This document shows, piece by piece, positions 6,602-14,360 of a stretch of DNA of 38,929 bases (position 1 is the stretch's first letter; the number at the start of each line of letters is the position of its first letter). Made by a program: the position numbers and the translations under genes. The stretch comes from Acidimicrobiaceae bacterium (GTDB lineage Bacteria; Actinomycetota; Acidimicrobiia; Acidimicrobiales; RAAP-2): NCBI GenBank assembly GCA_003138855.1, contig PLHF01000035.1:1-38929 (forward strand), read 5' to 3'. The notes beneath the pieces are model-generated. The model was not told the origin of the DNA. It made no database searches and saw nothing but the letters and a program-made list of their open reading frames with translations.

Positions 6602-7860
6602 CCCGCTCCCCAGTTGGTTTTTCGAATTTCCCCGCGCCGATCTCCGGCCTGCTTGTGACGCGCGCCGCCCGCCGCCCATCAGCTGTCATCGCAGCAAGTC
6701 TGTTCGCGGTCGCCTCCGTGGTGCTCGCTGCGTGCGGCGGTGGAACGAGCAGCAACAATTCCGCCGCGGCGACCACCACCGTTTACCGATGGGGGGTCGT
6801 CGGCAACAGAGGCGCAATCACGCAGCTCGAGCTCGACACGCCGCGGGCGATCGCCGGCATCAGGGGCAAGGTTGCGCAGATCGCCACTTCTAACTCCGAT
6901 GGCTATGCCCTCACTTCGACAGGCGCCGTCTACGCCTGGGGGGTGAATAGCTATGGCGAGCTCGGGGACGGACGGCTGACGCCCTATGAGACGGTGGCCG
7001 TCGAGGTCGACTTCCCGGCCGAGGTCACGATCACGTCACTCCCGAACCCGATGCCGTTCGACGCCGGCCTTGCCATCGACTCGACCGGTCATGTCTGGGG
7101 ATGGGGCCTCAACGGTGTCGGCGACCTCTGCTTATCCGGTCTCGTCGAAAGCCGCCCTCAGAAGCTTTCCCTCACCGACGTGACGGTCGCGACGGGTGCC
7201 CGAACGCACGCCCTCTTCGACTCGCACGGCAACGTCTACGCCTGCGGGAGCGGCGACGCCGGCGAGCTCGGAAACGGGTCGACCGCCTCCTCGAGCACGC
7301 CGACGCCTGTGGTCGGACTTCCGAGCGGCCTGAGGGTCAGTGCCCTCACGTCATCCTGGGAGGGATCGGGCGCCTTGTTCGCCAATGGCGCCTACTACAA
7401 CTGGGGGTACAACGCGGCCGGCCAACTGGGCAACGGCTCCACCGCAAACAGTGCATTCCCCGTCAGGGTCGATCTTCCCGGTGCCGTCACCCAAGTCTTC
7501 CAAGGTGGGAGCGGGGCCAAGAACGGCCAGACGGTCGCCATCCTTCAGGACGGTGGCGTCTGGGCGTGGGGGAACAACGATCGTGGTCAGCTCGGCATAG
7601 GGAGCCGGATTGACTCCGATGTGCCAGTGCAGGTGCACGTCCCCCGGAACGTCGCCTTCGTCAGGGTCATCTCGGGCGGCTACGCCAGCTATGCCATCGA
7701 CTCGAGCGGACGACTCTGGGCCTGGGGCGACAACGGGAGCGGACAGCTCGGCACCGGTTCGGTAACGCACCTCGCGATCCTCCCGGTGGACGTGGGGATC
7801 CATCTCAGTCAAGTCTCCTCGACGGCACAGAATGTGGCCGGATTGGGTGTGGGGACCTGA
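6598..7860 (+). CDS. RCC1-repeat beta-propeller lipoprotein
   Basis: A 420-residue exported protein. Residues ~22-46 are a signal peptide ending in a lipobox VLAAC, so Cys46 should be lipidated and anchor the protein outside the membrane. The rest consists of about seven RCC1-type repeats, recognised by the recurring 'G-x-[VL]-x-x-W-G-x-N-x-x-G-[QE]-L-G-x-G' pattern: AVYAWGVNSYGELGDG, HVWGWGLNGVGDL, NVYACGSGDAGELGNG, AYYNWGYNAAGQLGNG, GVWAWGNNDRGQLGIG and RLWAWGDNGSGQLGTG. This predicts a seven-bladed propeller of the kind used for binding proteins or sugars; bacterial copies are mostly of unknown role. Start ATG 6598 has GGGAG upstream and overlaps the previous stop. A Ser/Asn/Thr-rich linker follows the lipid anchor. 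Confidence 0.87.
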   Translation: MTRSPVGFSNFPAPISGLLVTRAARRPSAVIAASLFAVASVVLAACGGGTSSNNSAAATTTVYRWGVVGNRGAITQLELDTPRAIAGIRGKVAQIATSNSDGYALTSTGAVYAWGVNSYGELGDGRLTPYETVAVEVDFPAEVTITSLPNPMPFDAGLAIDSTGHVWGWGLNGVGDLCLSGLVESRPQKLSLTDVTVATGARTHALFDSHGNVYACGSGDAGELGNGSTASSSTPTPVVGLPSGLRVSALTSSWEGSGALFANGAYYNWGYNAAGQLGNGSTANSAFPVRVDLPGAVTQVFQGGSGAKNGQTVAILQDGGVWAWGNNDRGQLGIGSRIDSDVPVQVHVPRNVAFVRVISGGYASYAIDSSGRLWAWGDNGSGQLGTGSVTHLAILPVDVGIHLSQVSSTAQNVAGLGVGT

Positions 7861-8462
7861 ATGGAGGGGCGCGACAGATCATCAATTCTTCGTAGCCGCC
7901 GACCGAGTAGCCCGGAACGGAGGACGCCAGCGGAGGCAAGTTCCAACCGGAGAGGCTCCTATCAACGTCAAACTCCTCCCAGGGCTCCGGGACGAAGAGA
8001 GCGGACAAGAACGTGATCAGCCACTCGTCGGGCGAGGGCACGCTCTTTTAGGGTCACGCGCCTTGAAATGAGTGATCCCGAGCCGTGGGTCGGCGCGTCG
8101 CCGGTAAGTCAGCACCCGGAGGACGACGTAGGTCCACATTCGGCAGGTTCGGAGGGTGCTTAGCCAATGGGATATGCCTCCAGGAGGCATGGTAATAGCC
8201 GACGTGCAGTCAAGTCGGAGACGGGGCTGTGACGCCCGAACCGGCAAGCGGGAGAAGGGAAAGCTCTTCGGCAAACCTGCCAACGACTTGGAGATTGCTC
8301 AGAGCATTGTTCCGCCCCCGCTCTTCTGACCTCCTCCGAGAGCACCTCGCAGTAGGTCGCCACCCTGTCCGAGCGTCGGTCGGTACACCGAGGTGTATGC
8401 CGGGCACGCGGTGTCCGCTGACGTTGACCAGGACGTGGTACTCGGCGGTAGGCGCGCTGCGG
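7861..8462. other. 600-base region without a convincing gene
   Basis: Short frames exist on the minus strand, one reading MWTYVVLRVLTYRRRADPRL at about 8050-8140 and another PDEWLITFLSALFVPEPWEEFDV at about 7960-8030. They stop quickly and lie in different frames, so this may be a decayed gene, but I recognise no family. No strong hairpin followed by T residues was noticed after the RCC1 gene. Confidence 0.35.
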
Positions 8463-9350
8463 TCAGAGTTCGGACTCGTCGACGCCCAGGTTGCCGACGA
8501 AATCCGGTAACCCAGCCAATTCGCAGAACCGAGCCGCCGCGGGCGACAGCTCACCCGATCGGTACACCAGGGCGATCCGCCGGACCGCCGCCGGATCGGG
8601 TCTGGAGACGACGGCTCCGAACTGCTCGGCGAACGTTGCGAGAGCCTCGGGCACCAGGGCCGCACCGGCACCAGCCAGGACGAGCGGGATGATGGCCTCC
8701 CGCAGCGCCGAAGCGACAGCCAGCATCGGGGTGATTCCGAGTGCCCCAAGTTGTTCGTCGAGCAACCGACGAGTAGAAGTACCTTCGGGCGCCGCCACGA
8801 ACGGGGTCTCATCCGTGACCGCCACTTCGACCCCACCCCGGGCACGTGAGGTTGACGTTCCCGGCGGATGGATGAAGACGAGCGACTGAGACCCTAGGTC
8901 GATGGATTCAAATGACTCCGGGACGTGGAGCGCGTCGGTCAGACCGAGTTCGCAGGTCCCGCCCTCTACCAGGTCGAAAAGCTCTCTACCGCTCTCGGGA
9001 GCCGCCAGGTCGACCCGCACGCCGGGGTGGTGCTGCCGGAACTGCCCGACGAGTCCGGCCAATGGGTCGGCCGCCAAGGTCGGGAGGCTGCACACACTGA
9101 GGGAGCCGGCCATGACCCCGGCGACGGCGGCCACCGCGGCCCGGCCCGTTTCGACGTCCCGCAAGGCCTGTCGGGCCGGCCCGAGAAGTGCGGCGCCTGC
9201 CGCGGTCAGTCTTACCCCCCGGCCGACCCGTGCGAACAACGGCGTGCCGAGCTCGCGCTCGAGTTCCTTGACGGCGAGTGAGAGGGCCGGTTGTGAAACG
9301 AAGACGGCCCTGGAAGCCGCGGTAAACCCGCCGTGATCAACCACGGCCAC
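8463..9350 (-). CDS. LysR-family transcriptional regulator, start codon unclear
   Basis: About 300 residues: an N-terminal winged helix (HGGFTAASRAVFVSQPALSLAVKELE, then GTPLFARVGRGVRLT) and a periplasmic-binding-protein-like effector domain from residue ~85. The protein is given from GTG 9350, but LysR homology (NRLRHFVAVVDHGGF) continues upstream for about ten codons until TAA at 9387-9389. No ATG, GTG or TTG occurs in that stretch. The codon at the expected Met is ATC (9375-9377), which would give 304 residues. So translation starts at an unusual codon, or at GTG 9350 with a clipped first helix, or the gene lost its start. It is divergent from the MFS exporter at 9424, which it probably controls. 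Confidence 0.82.
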   Translation of the reverse strand: MAVVDHGGFTAASRAVFVSQPALSLAVKELERELGTPLFARVGRGVRLTAAGAALLGPARQALRDVETGRAAVAAVAGVMAGSLSVCSLPTLAADPLAGLVGQFRQHHPGVRVDLAAPESGRELFDLVEGGTCELGLTDALHVPESFESIDLGSQSLVFIHPPGTSTSRARGGVEVAVTDETPFVAAPEGTSTRRLLDEQLGALGITPMLAVASALREAIIPLVLAGAGAALVPEALATFAEQFGAVVSRPDPAAVRRIALVYRSGELSPAAARFCELAGLPDFVGNLGVDESEL

Positions 9351-9378
9351 AAAATGCCGGAGGCGGTTCGTATCGATT

Positions 9379-9394
9379 TGCGTAACTTATCGCA
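9379..9394. promoter_or_regulatory. imperfect palindrome between lysR and MFS gene
   Basis: TGCG-TAACTTAT-CGCA is a partly symmetric 16-base element in the 73-base gap between the two divergent genes, upstream of the MFS start. It overlaps the point where the LysR frame meets its upstream TAA. Position fits a LysR regulatory site; the match is weak. Confidence 0.3.
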
Positions 9395-9423
9395 GTCAGT
9401 GGACATCGCTATTCGACTTCTGA

Positions 9424-10923
9424 GTGATAGTGCATCAGGTTGGCTTGGTGGAGGAAGCCGTCAGCAGGGGTGCGAATTCGGCTGGGTGGCAGCGGCTGCT
9501 GATCGAGCCGAAGCGCCCGGACCGGATCCGGAATCGACCGGGGGCCTTCTGGCTCACCGTCGCCGCCGTGTGCATCGGTGCCTTCATGGGCCAGCTCGAC
9601 GCCAGCATCGTGACCGTCGCCCTCCCGACCCTGCAGCGCACCTTTCATGCCAGCGTCGGCGCGGTTACCTGGGTGGGGCTCAGTTACCTCCTGGTCCTGG
9701 TGGCCACCGTGGTGGCCGTCGGCCGTTTCGCCGACATGTGGGGTCGCAAGCTCCTCTACGTCTACGGGTTCGGCATCTTCATCATCGGCTCTGCGCTGTG
9801 CGGGCTCGCCCCCGGCCTCGGGTGGCTCATCGGCTTCCGTGCGCTCCAGGCCGTGGGAGCTGCCCTCCTCCAGGCCAACAGCGTGGCCATCATCGTCCTT
9901 GCCGTGCCCAAGCCCTCGCTGGGCAAGGCGATCGGGATCCAGGGCGCTGCCCAGGCCATCGGACTGGCGCTCGGCCCCACCGTGGGCGGCTTCCTCCTTG
10001 CCGCCGGAGGGTGGCGGCTCATCTTCTTCGTGAACGTGCCGTTCGGCCTCGTCGGCATGATCGCCGGGGTCCTGTTGATTCCCCGAAGCCGCAATCTCCA
10101 GGACGCGACGCCGTTCGACTGGTCGGGTTTCACCCTGTTCTTCCCCGCCGTCATGGCACTGTTCGCCGCCATCTCGTTCGGCAACGCCCGCGGTTGGAGT
10201 TCGCCATCGATCATCGGACTCCTTGTGGGTGGATCGGGCCTTGTCGTGGCGTTCGTCCTCCGCGAGCGGCGGTGCGAGCACCCTATGCTCGATCTGCGGC
10301 TGTTCCACCAGGCACGCTTCAGCGCCGGGATCACGAGCGGGCTGCTGTCCTACCTGGTGATGTTCGGCGTCCTGTTCCTCGTGCCCTTCTACCTCGAGCG
10401 GGGAGTCGGCCTCGGTTCGGGGCGCTCCGGACTCGAACTGATGGCCATGCCTGTGGCACTGGGTGCGACGGCGCCGCTCGCCGGTCGGCTCGCCGATCGC
10501 ATCGGAGCGCGTCCGCTCACCGTGGGTGGAATGGCCAGCGTTGCGGTTGGACTCACAGCCCTCGCGGCTCTCCGGCCGGAGACGTGGCTCTTCGTGGTTC
10601 TGCTAGCTGTCGTCGGATTCGGCATGGGTGCATTCACTCCGCCGAACAACGCCACGATCATGGGCTCTGTCCCTGCGAACCAGGCCGGAGTGGCGTCAGG
10701 TGTCTTGAACATGACCCGTGGCATGGGAACCTCGCTCGGGCTGGCGGTCACCGGGTTGATCTTCGACGCGACAGGCGGCAGTTCCGCCTCGTCGGGATCG
10801 GTGGCCCACGCGTTCTCAGCCACCTGCCTGGTGCTCGCCGGCGTCGCTCTCGTCGCCGGACTCATTGCGGGGACGTCGGAAGGCGGACCGATCGCGGTGC
10901 CGGCCGGGGTCATGGCCGAATGA
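9424..10923 (+). CDS. MFS drug exporter, DHA2 (14-TM, EmrB/QacA) family
   Basis: A 499-residue integral membrane protein with about 14 hydrophobic segments. Family signatures visible are the first-helix motif AFMGQLDASIVTVALPTL, the loop 2-3 motif A (GRFADMWGRKLLYVYGFG) and motif C near GIQGAAQAIGLALGPTVGGFLL in helix 5, which is typical of antiporters. Such proteins expel hydrophobic or cationic compounds using the proton gradient. The start is uncertain: GTG 9424 gives a long N-terminal tail before the first helix, and GTG 9448 is an alternative. It is divergent from a LysR regulator and its stop overlaps the next gene (ATGA), forming a two-gene operon. Confidence 0.92.
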   Translation: MIVHQVGLVEEAVSRGANSAGWQRLLIEPKRPDRIRNRPGAFWLTVAAVCIGAFMGQLDASIVTVALPTLQRTFHASVGAVTWVGLSYLLVLVATVVAVGRFADMWGRKLLYVYGFGIFIIGSALCGLAPGLGWLIGFRALQAVGAALLQANSVAIIVLAVPKPSLGKAIGIQGAAQAIGLALGPTVGGFLLAAGGWRLIFFVNVPFGLVGMIAGVLLIPRSRNLQDATPFDWSGFTLFFPAVMALFAAISFGNARGWSSPSIIGLLVGGSGLVVAFVLRERRCEHPMLDLRLFHQARFSAGITSGLLSYLVMFGVLFLVPFYLERGVGLGSGRSGLELMAMPVALGATAPLAGRLADRIGARPLTVGGMASVAVGLTALAALRPETWLFVVLLAVVGFGMGAFTPPNNATIMGSVPANQAGVASGVLNMTRGMGTSLGLAVTGLIFDATGGSSASSGSVAHAFSATCLVLAGVALVAGLIAGTSEGGPIAVPAGVMAE

Positions 10924-11195
10924 GGCCGGGTCCGGCGCCCGCCATGGCCAGGCGCCCGGTGGTGCTCGGGGTGTTCACCTTCGTCATCCTTGCCGTCGCC
11001 ATCGTGAGTGTGGCCACGGGGAGCTGGTACTGGGCAGTGGCAACGGAGGCGGTCATCGTGACCTGGTTCACCATCGCGCTCGTGATGCCACGGACATGGC
11101 GCAACTCTGCAGGGGACCAGAGCGCTGACTCCCCGACCGCCGGGTTGCCCGCCACCGACCCTCACGGACGGGCTTTTGCATCTCGGGGAAGCTGA
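10920..11195 (+). CDS. small two-TM protein coupled to the MFS exporter
   Basis: Ninety-one residues starting at ATG 10920, which overlaps the exporter's TGA by the ATGA arrangement. Two hydrophobic helices, VVLGVFTFVILAVAIVSVATG and YWAVATEAVIVTWFTIALVM, are joined by a very short SWY turn, with a polar C-terminal tail of ~35 residues. No family is recognised. The coupling suggests an accessory subunit or a protein required alongside the exporter. Confidence 0.65.
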   Translation: MRPGPAPAMARRPVVLGVFTFVILAVAIVSVATGSWYWAVATEAVIVTWFTIALVMPRTWRNSAGDQSADSPTAGLPATDPHGRAFASRGS

Positions 11196-11218
11196 TCCAC
11201 CCCGTTCACCCCTCGTAG

Positions 11219-12304
11219 TCACACGTGAGTGCCGGTCAGCGCCTGGAGCCCCAAGCTGGTCGAGGCCACGAGGACCCACAGGATGGCACCGAGAGCGAGG
11301 GGCCGGAACCCGGCTCGGCGGATCTCCCGTGGCCGGGTGGACAGGCCGATGGCGCCCAGTGCCATCGTGATCATGCCTTCGGCGATGGCCGACAGGGCCT
11401 GGTGCCAGCTGATCGGTACCAGGCCGAACGTATTGAGAGCCACGGCGACGAGGAACCACCCGATGAATACCGGCACGACGTGGCGTATCCCTCTGGGTGC
11501 CTCAGGCCCATTCGCGGTTGTACGCGGACGGCCCGCACGGGCACGCCAGGCCGACAAGGCAATGGCAATCGGGATGATCATGAGCGTGCGGGTCAACTTC
11601 ACCACCACGGCGTAGGTCGCGGCACCGTGCCCGAAGATCGTCGATGCGGCGACGACCGAGGAGAGGTCGTTGACCGCAGTTCCGGCCCACAAGCCGAAGG
11701 CGTGGGGCGAGAGACCGAGCGCGTGACCGATGCTCGGGAAGGTGAGGACCGCAGCCACGTTGAAGGTGAAGATGGTGGCGATGGCATAGGAGACGTCGGC
11801 ATCCGAGGCGGAGATCACCGCATCGGTGGCGGCGATGGCCGATGCTCCGCAGATGCCGGTCCCCACGCCGATCAGCGTCCGCAGATCCCGGGCCACTCCC
11901 AGTGCCCGTCCGATCACGACGGCTCCGAGCAGCGCCACCGCCAACGTGCCGAGGAGAACCGGCAACGACGCACTCCCGATGGTGAGCACCTCGTGGAACG
12001 AGAGCCCGGTGCCCAGGACCACGATCGACGTCTTCAGGACCGTCTTGGCAGCGAAGTTCAGTCCCGGACGCGCCCGTTCCGCCGGCGGGCGGATGAGTGC
12101 GATGCCGATCCCCCCGACGACGGCGAACACCGGGGGTCCGACTACGGGGGCCAGGTGGCCGAGAAGCGTGGCCAGGGCGGTGAGAGCCACGACCGGCACC
12201 AACCCGGGCAGGAGTGCCGTCGCACGCTCCAACCGGGTTCGGCCCGGGGCGGCCTCCACTTCCGCTGGTGCACTCGAGGGACCAGCAGGGTGCCGTACGT
12301 TCAT
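11219..12304 (-). CDS. YeiH/UPF0324-family putative sulfur-anion exporter
   Basis: A 361-residue membrane protein with ten or so helices of the YeiH family. Family traits include the FAAKTVLKTSIVVLGTGLSF stretch, the GVGTGICGASAIAATDAVI re-entrant segment and the LWAGTAVNDLSSVVAA segment with its NDLS motif. Family members have been linked to export of sulfite, sulfolactate or related anions and are often regulated by a LysR protein encoded divergently, as here (12375). Start ATG 12304 is preferred over the longer frame because GGTGG precedes it and the upstream part runs into the divergent gene. The C-terminus ends in a helix (LGAILWVLVASTSLGLQAL). It faces the MFS operon tail-to-tail with only 23 bases between stops. 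Confidence 0.88.
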   Translation of the reverse strand: MNVRHPAGPSSAPAEVEAAPGRTRLERATALLPGLVPVVALTALATLLGHLAPVVGPPVFAVVGGIGIALIRPPAERARPGLNFAAKTVLKTSIVVLGTGLSFHEVLTIGSASLPVLLGTLAVALLGAVVIGRALGVARDLRTLIGVGTGICGASAIAATDAVISASDADVSYAIATIFTFNVAAVLTFPSIGHALGLSPHAFGLWAGTAVNDLSSVVAASTIFGHGAATYAVVVKLTRTLMIIPIAIALSAWRARAGRPRTTANGPEAPRGIRHVVPVFIGWFLVAVALNTFGLVPISWHQALSAIAEGMITMALGAIGLSTRPREIRRAGFRPLALGAILWVLVASTSLGLQALTGTHV

Positions 12305-12361
12305 GTGACCACCTTCTGTCCGGTGGACAGCTCCCGATAGACCGAATCTCGGCGCAGTCAT

Positions 12362-12376
12362 ATAAGGTTCCCTTAT
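12362..12376. promoter_or_regulatory. LysR-type T-N11-A palindrome overlapping the lysR start
   Basis: ATAAGG-TTC-CCTTAT is a perfect inverted repeat (6-bp arms, 3-base centre) and contains the T-N11-A pattern typical of LysR sites (T12363 to A12375). Its right arm includes the ATG of the regulator gene at 12375, so binding there would also repress the regulator. It lies 58 bases upstream of the yeiH-type start. Confidence 0.55.
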
Positions 12377-13289
12377 GCCACTCGCAGAACCGGTTCCTGA
12401 CATCCGCTCGCTCGACCTGCTCCGGAGCGTGGCGGAACTGGGTTCAATCCGGCAGGCCGCCGGCGCACACCACATCAGTCAGCCGGCAGCGAGCACGCGG
12501 CTCCGATCGCTGGAACGGACACTCGACCTGGAACTCCTGGACCGGTCGTCCGGTCGGGCTCGCCTCACAGGCGCCGGGCGCGCGGTCGTGCAATGGAGCG
12601 AGGCGGTGCTCGAGGGAATGCGGGATCTGCTCCTCGGGACCGCGGCCGTGCGGTCGGAGGGGCGGGGCAACCTGCGCATCGCCGCCAGCATGACCGTGGC
12701 CGAGTACCTCGTGCCGGGGTGGCTGAGCCGACTCCGGGCGTCCGACCCGGACGTCGCCGTCTCGTTGCAGATGGGCAACTCCGGGCACGTTGCCGAGATC
12801 ATGCGGGTCGGCGGGGCCGACATCGGATTCGTCGAGGGACCTGATGATCCGCCCGATCTGCACACCCGCGTTGTGGCGGGCGATGACCTCGTGGTCGTGG
12901 TGGCACCGTCCCATCCCTGGGCCCGCCGCCGGCGTCCACTGTCCCCGACCGACCTCGCAATGACACCACTCGTGCTGCGCGAAGAAGGATCGGGCACACG
13001 GGATGTACTCGAGCGAGCCCTCGGCGCCTCCGGTTTGGAGCCCACGCCCCTTGTCGAGCTGGCCTCGACCACGGCCATCAAGGCCTCCGTCGCGGCAGGC
13101 ACCGGACCCGGCGTCCTCAGTCGATTGGCCGTCGAACCAGAAGTGGCCGACGGTCGGATTGTCGTCGTGCCGACATCAGGCATCCGGCTCGAACGCCTGA
13201 TCCGTGCGATCTGGTCGAGCGAACGGCCACTGATGCCAGCGGCCACCAGGCTCCTGCGTCAGCTCAGAGAAAGCGCTGGCGAACGTTGA
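12375..13289 (+). CDS. LysR-family regulator (CysL/YeiE-like)
   Basis: A 304-residue LysR regulator with the usual N-terminal HTH (LGSIRQAAGAHHISQPAAS, then RSLERTLDLELLDRSSGRARLT) and a two-lobe effector domain. The effector segment VAEYLVPGWLSRLRASDPDV and the late REEGSGTRDVLERAL motif are typical of the CysL/YeiE branch, whose members respond to sulfite or related anions and control a divergent YeiH-type exporter. The same arrangement is present here. ATG 12375 is chosen as start; AAGG at 12364-12367 can serve as ribosome site and is part of the palindrome. The last 26 bases overlap the 3' end of the convergent methyltransferase. Confidence 0.88.
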   Translation: MPLAEPVPDIRSLDLLRSVAELGSIRQAAGAHHISQPAASTRLRSLERTLDLELLDRSSGRARLTGAGRAVVQWSEAVLEGMRDLLLGTAAVRSEGRGNLRIAASMTVAEYLVPGWLSRLRASDPDVAVSLQMGNSGHVAEIMRVGGADIGFVEGPDDPPDLHTRVVAGDDLVVVVAPSHPWARRRRPLSPTDLAMTPLVLREEGSGTRDVLERALGASGLEPTPLVELASTTAIKASVAAGTGPGVLSRLAVEPEVADGRIVVVPTSGIRLERLIRAIWSSERPLMPAATRLLRQLRESAGER

Positions 13290-13881
13290 CGGCGCGGACG
13301 ACCGTGTCGACCGCATCTCTCGGGCCATCGTCCGTGTCCACGACCCGAGTTGCCTGCTCCGCCCGTTCGACTGTCAGGCCGGCCTCGACCGCCGCCTCCG
13401 TCACCTCACTGACCCGGTAGAGCACGTCAGGGTTCTGCGGACCCCCGTGCCCGCGAATCAGGTTGTCGACATCGTGGGCGACGACGAGCAGGGTGCCACC
13501 AGAGGCCACAGCTGATGCAGCGATGGCAAGGGCCGCCGAGCGGGCAGGTTGAGGGACCTGCAGATAGAGCACGGCAACGAGGTCGAATCCGTCGGGTGGT
13601 GGCGTCCAATTCTCCACGGCGGATTCGACCCAGGTGACCTCGACGCCCCAGAGGTCAGCGAACCGCTTGGCCTTCGCCAAGCCGACCGGCGAGAAGTCCA
13701 CACCGGTCACCTTCCAACCTTGTTCCGCCAGCCAGATCGAGTTGCGCCCCTCGCCACAGGCGAGATCCACCGCCCGGCCTGCAGGAAGCCCGACGACCTC
13801 AGCCACGAGGAACTGATTGGGCGTGCTCGTCCACACCAACTCGTCGCCGCTGTAGCGCTCGTCCCACTGCTGGCTTTCCAT
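13264..13881 (-). CDS. class I SAM methyltransferase (TehB-like)
   Basis: A 205-residue methyltransferase of the TehB/thiopurine-like group, beginning with QQWDERYSGDELVWTSTPN, which is characteristic of that group. Motif I is AVDLACGEGRNSIWLAEQG, followed by VTGVDFSPVGLAKA (acidic residue for the SAM ribose) and FDLVAVLYLQVP. Relatives methylate soft anions or thiols such as tellurite, selenite or thiols, but the substrate cannot be read from sequence. ATG 13881 is chosen because GGAAGG lies seven bases upstream, whereas GTG 13887 is only one base from it. Its 3' end overlaps the LysR gene on the other strand. Confidence 0.85.
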   Translation of the reverse strand: MESQQWDERYSGDELVWTSTPNQFLVAEVVGLPAGRAVDLACGEGRNSIWLAEQGWKVTGVDFSPVGLAKAKRFADLWGVEVTWVESAVENWTPPPDGFDLVAVLYLQVPQPARSAALAIAASAVASGGTLLVVAHDVDNLIRGHGGPQNPDVLYRVSEVTEAAVEAGLTVERAEQATRVVDTDDGPRDAVDTVVRAVNVRQRFL

Positions 13882-14194
13882 GGTCACGCCTTCCGTCGGT
13901 CGGAGACCACGGAAGAGAACACTGGCGCGCCACGCGGCAAGGCCGAGATCCCAATGCCAGCAGCTGCCGGCAGATGCTCCGCCCGTTCCACCGAGCTCGC
14001 TCTCATCGACCGAACCAGCGTCGCCCCTTTGTCGCCGTCCGAGCGCGGCACTGGCACCGATCCGCTGGGGCCACGTGACCCAGGACCTGCTCCACGTGCA
14101 TGCCGCACCCGTTCCAGGACGGGCGGCTGCACCGCTTGCATGTCACTGCTGCACACATACGCCGTACCTTTCGTCAGCTCGAGCGGTGACCCGC
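13882..14194. other. intergenic, no gene seen
   Basis: About 310 bases between the methyltransferase start and the end of the sulfide-oxidation cluster. Overlapping frames occur on both strands but none is convincing. It should contain the promoter of the methyltransferase and the end of the 14195-gene transcript; no clear intrinsic terminator was found. Confidence 0.4.
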
Positions 14195-14341
14195 TCAGCG
14201 ATGTTCCTTGCGGATGATCTTCGCCATCTTCAGGTTGATGGCGAGGAAGCGCCCGAACTGGGCGATCAGACTGGTGCGGGCCCGAAGGGTCTTGGCCGTC
14301 GGGAGCGGTGCACTGGCGATGTCGTCAGTGGTGTGGTCCAT
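14195..14341 (-). CDS. 48-residue protein following the SQR-like gene
   Basis: A short frame from ATG 14341 to TGA 14195-14197. The upstream run of GGAGAGGAGAGG repeats gives an unusually strong purine-rich ribosome site ending three bases before ATG. The protein starts acidic (MDHTTDD) and ends as one amphipathic, basic helix (LIAQFGRFLAINLKMAKIIRKEHR). No Cys. It lies 19 bases after the stop of the flavoprotein gene, so they share a transcript. The basic amphipathic helix could dock to membrane or to the flavoprotein, which also ends in a membrane-binding helix. I have no family name for it. Confidence 0.68.
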   Translation of the reverse strand: MDHTTDDIASAPLPTAKTLRARTSLIAQFGRFLAINLKMAKIIRKEHR

Positions 14342-14360
14342 CGTCCTCTCCTCTCCTCTC

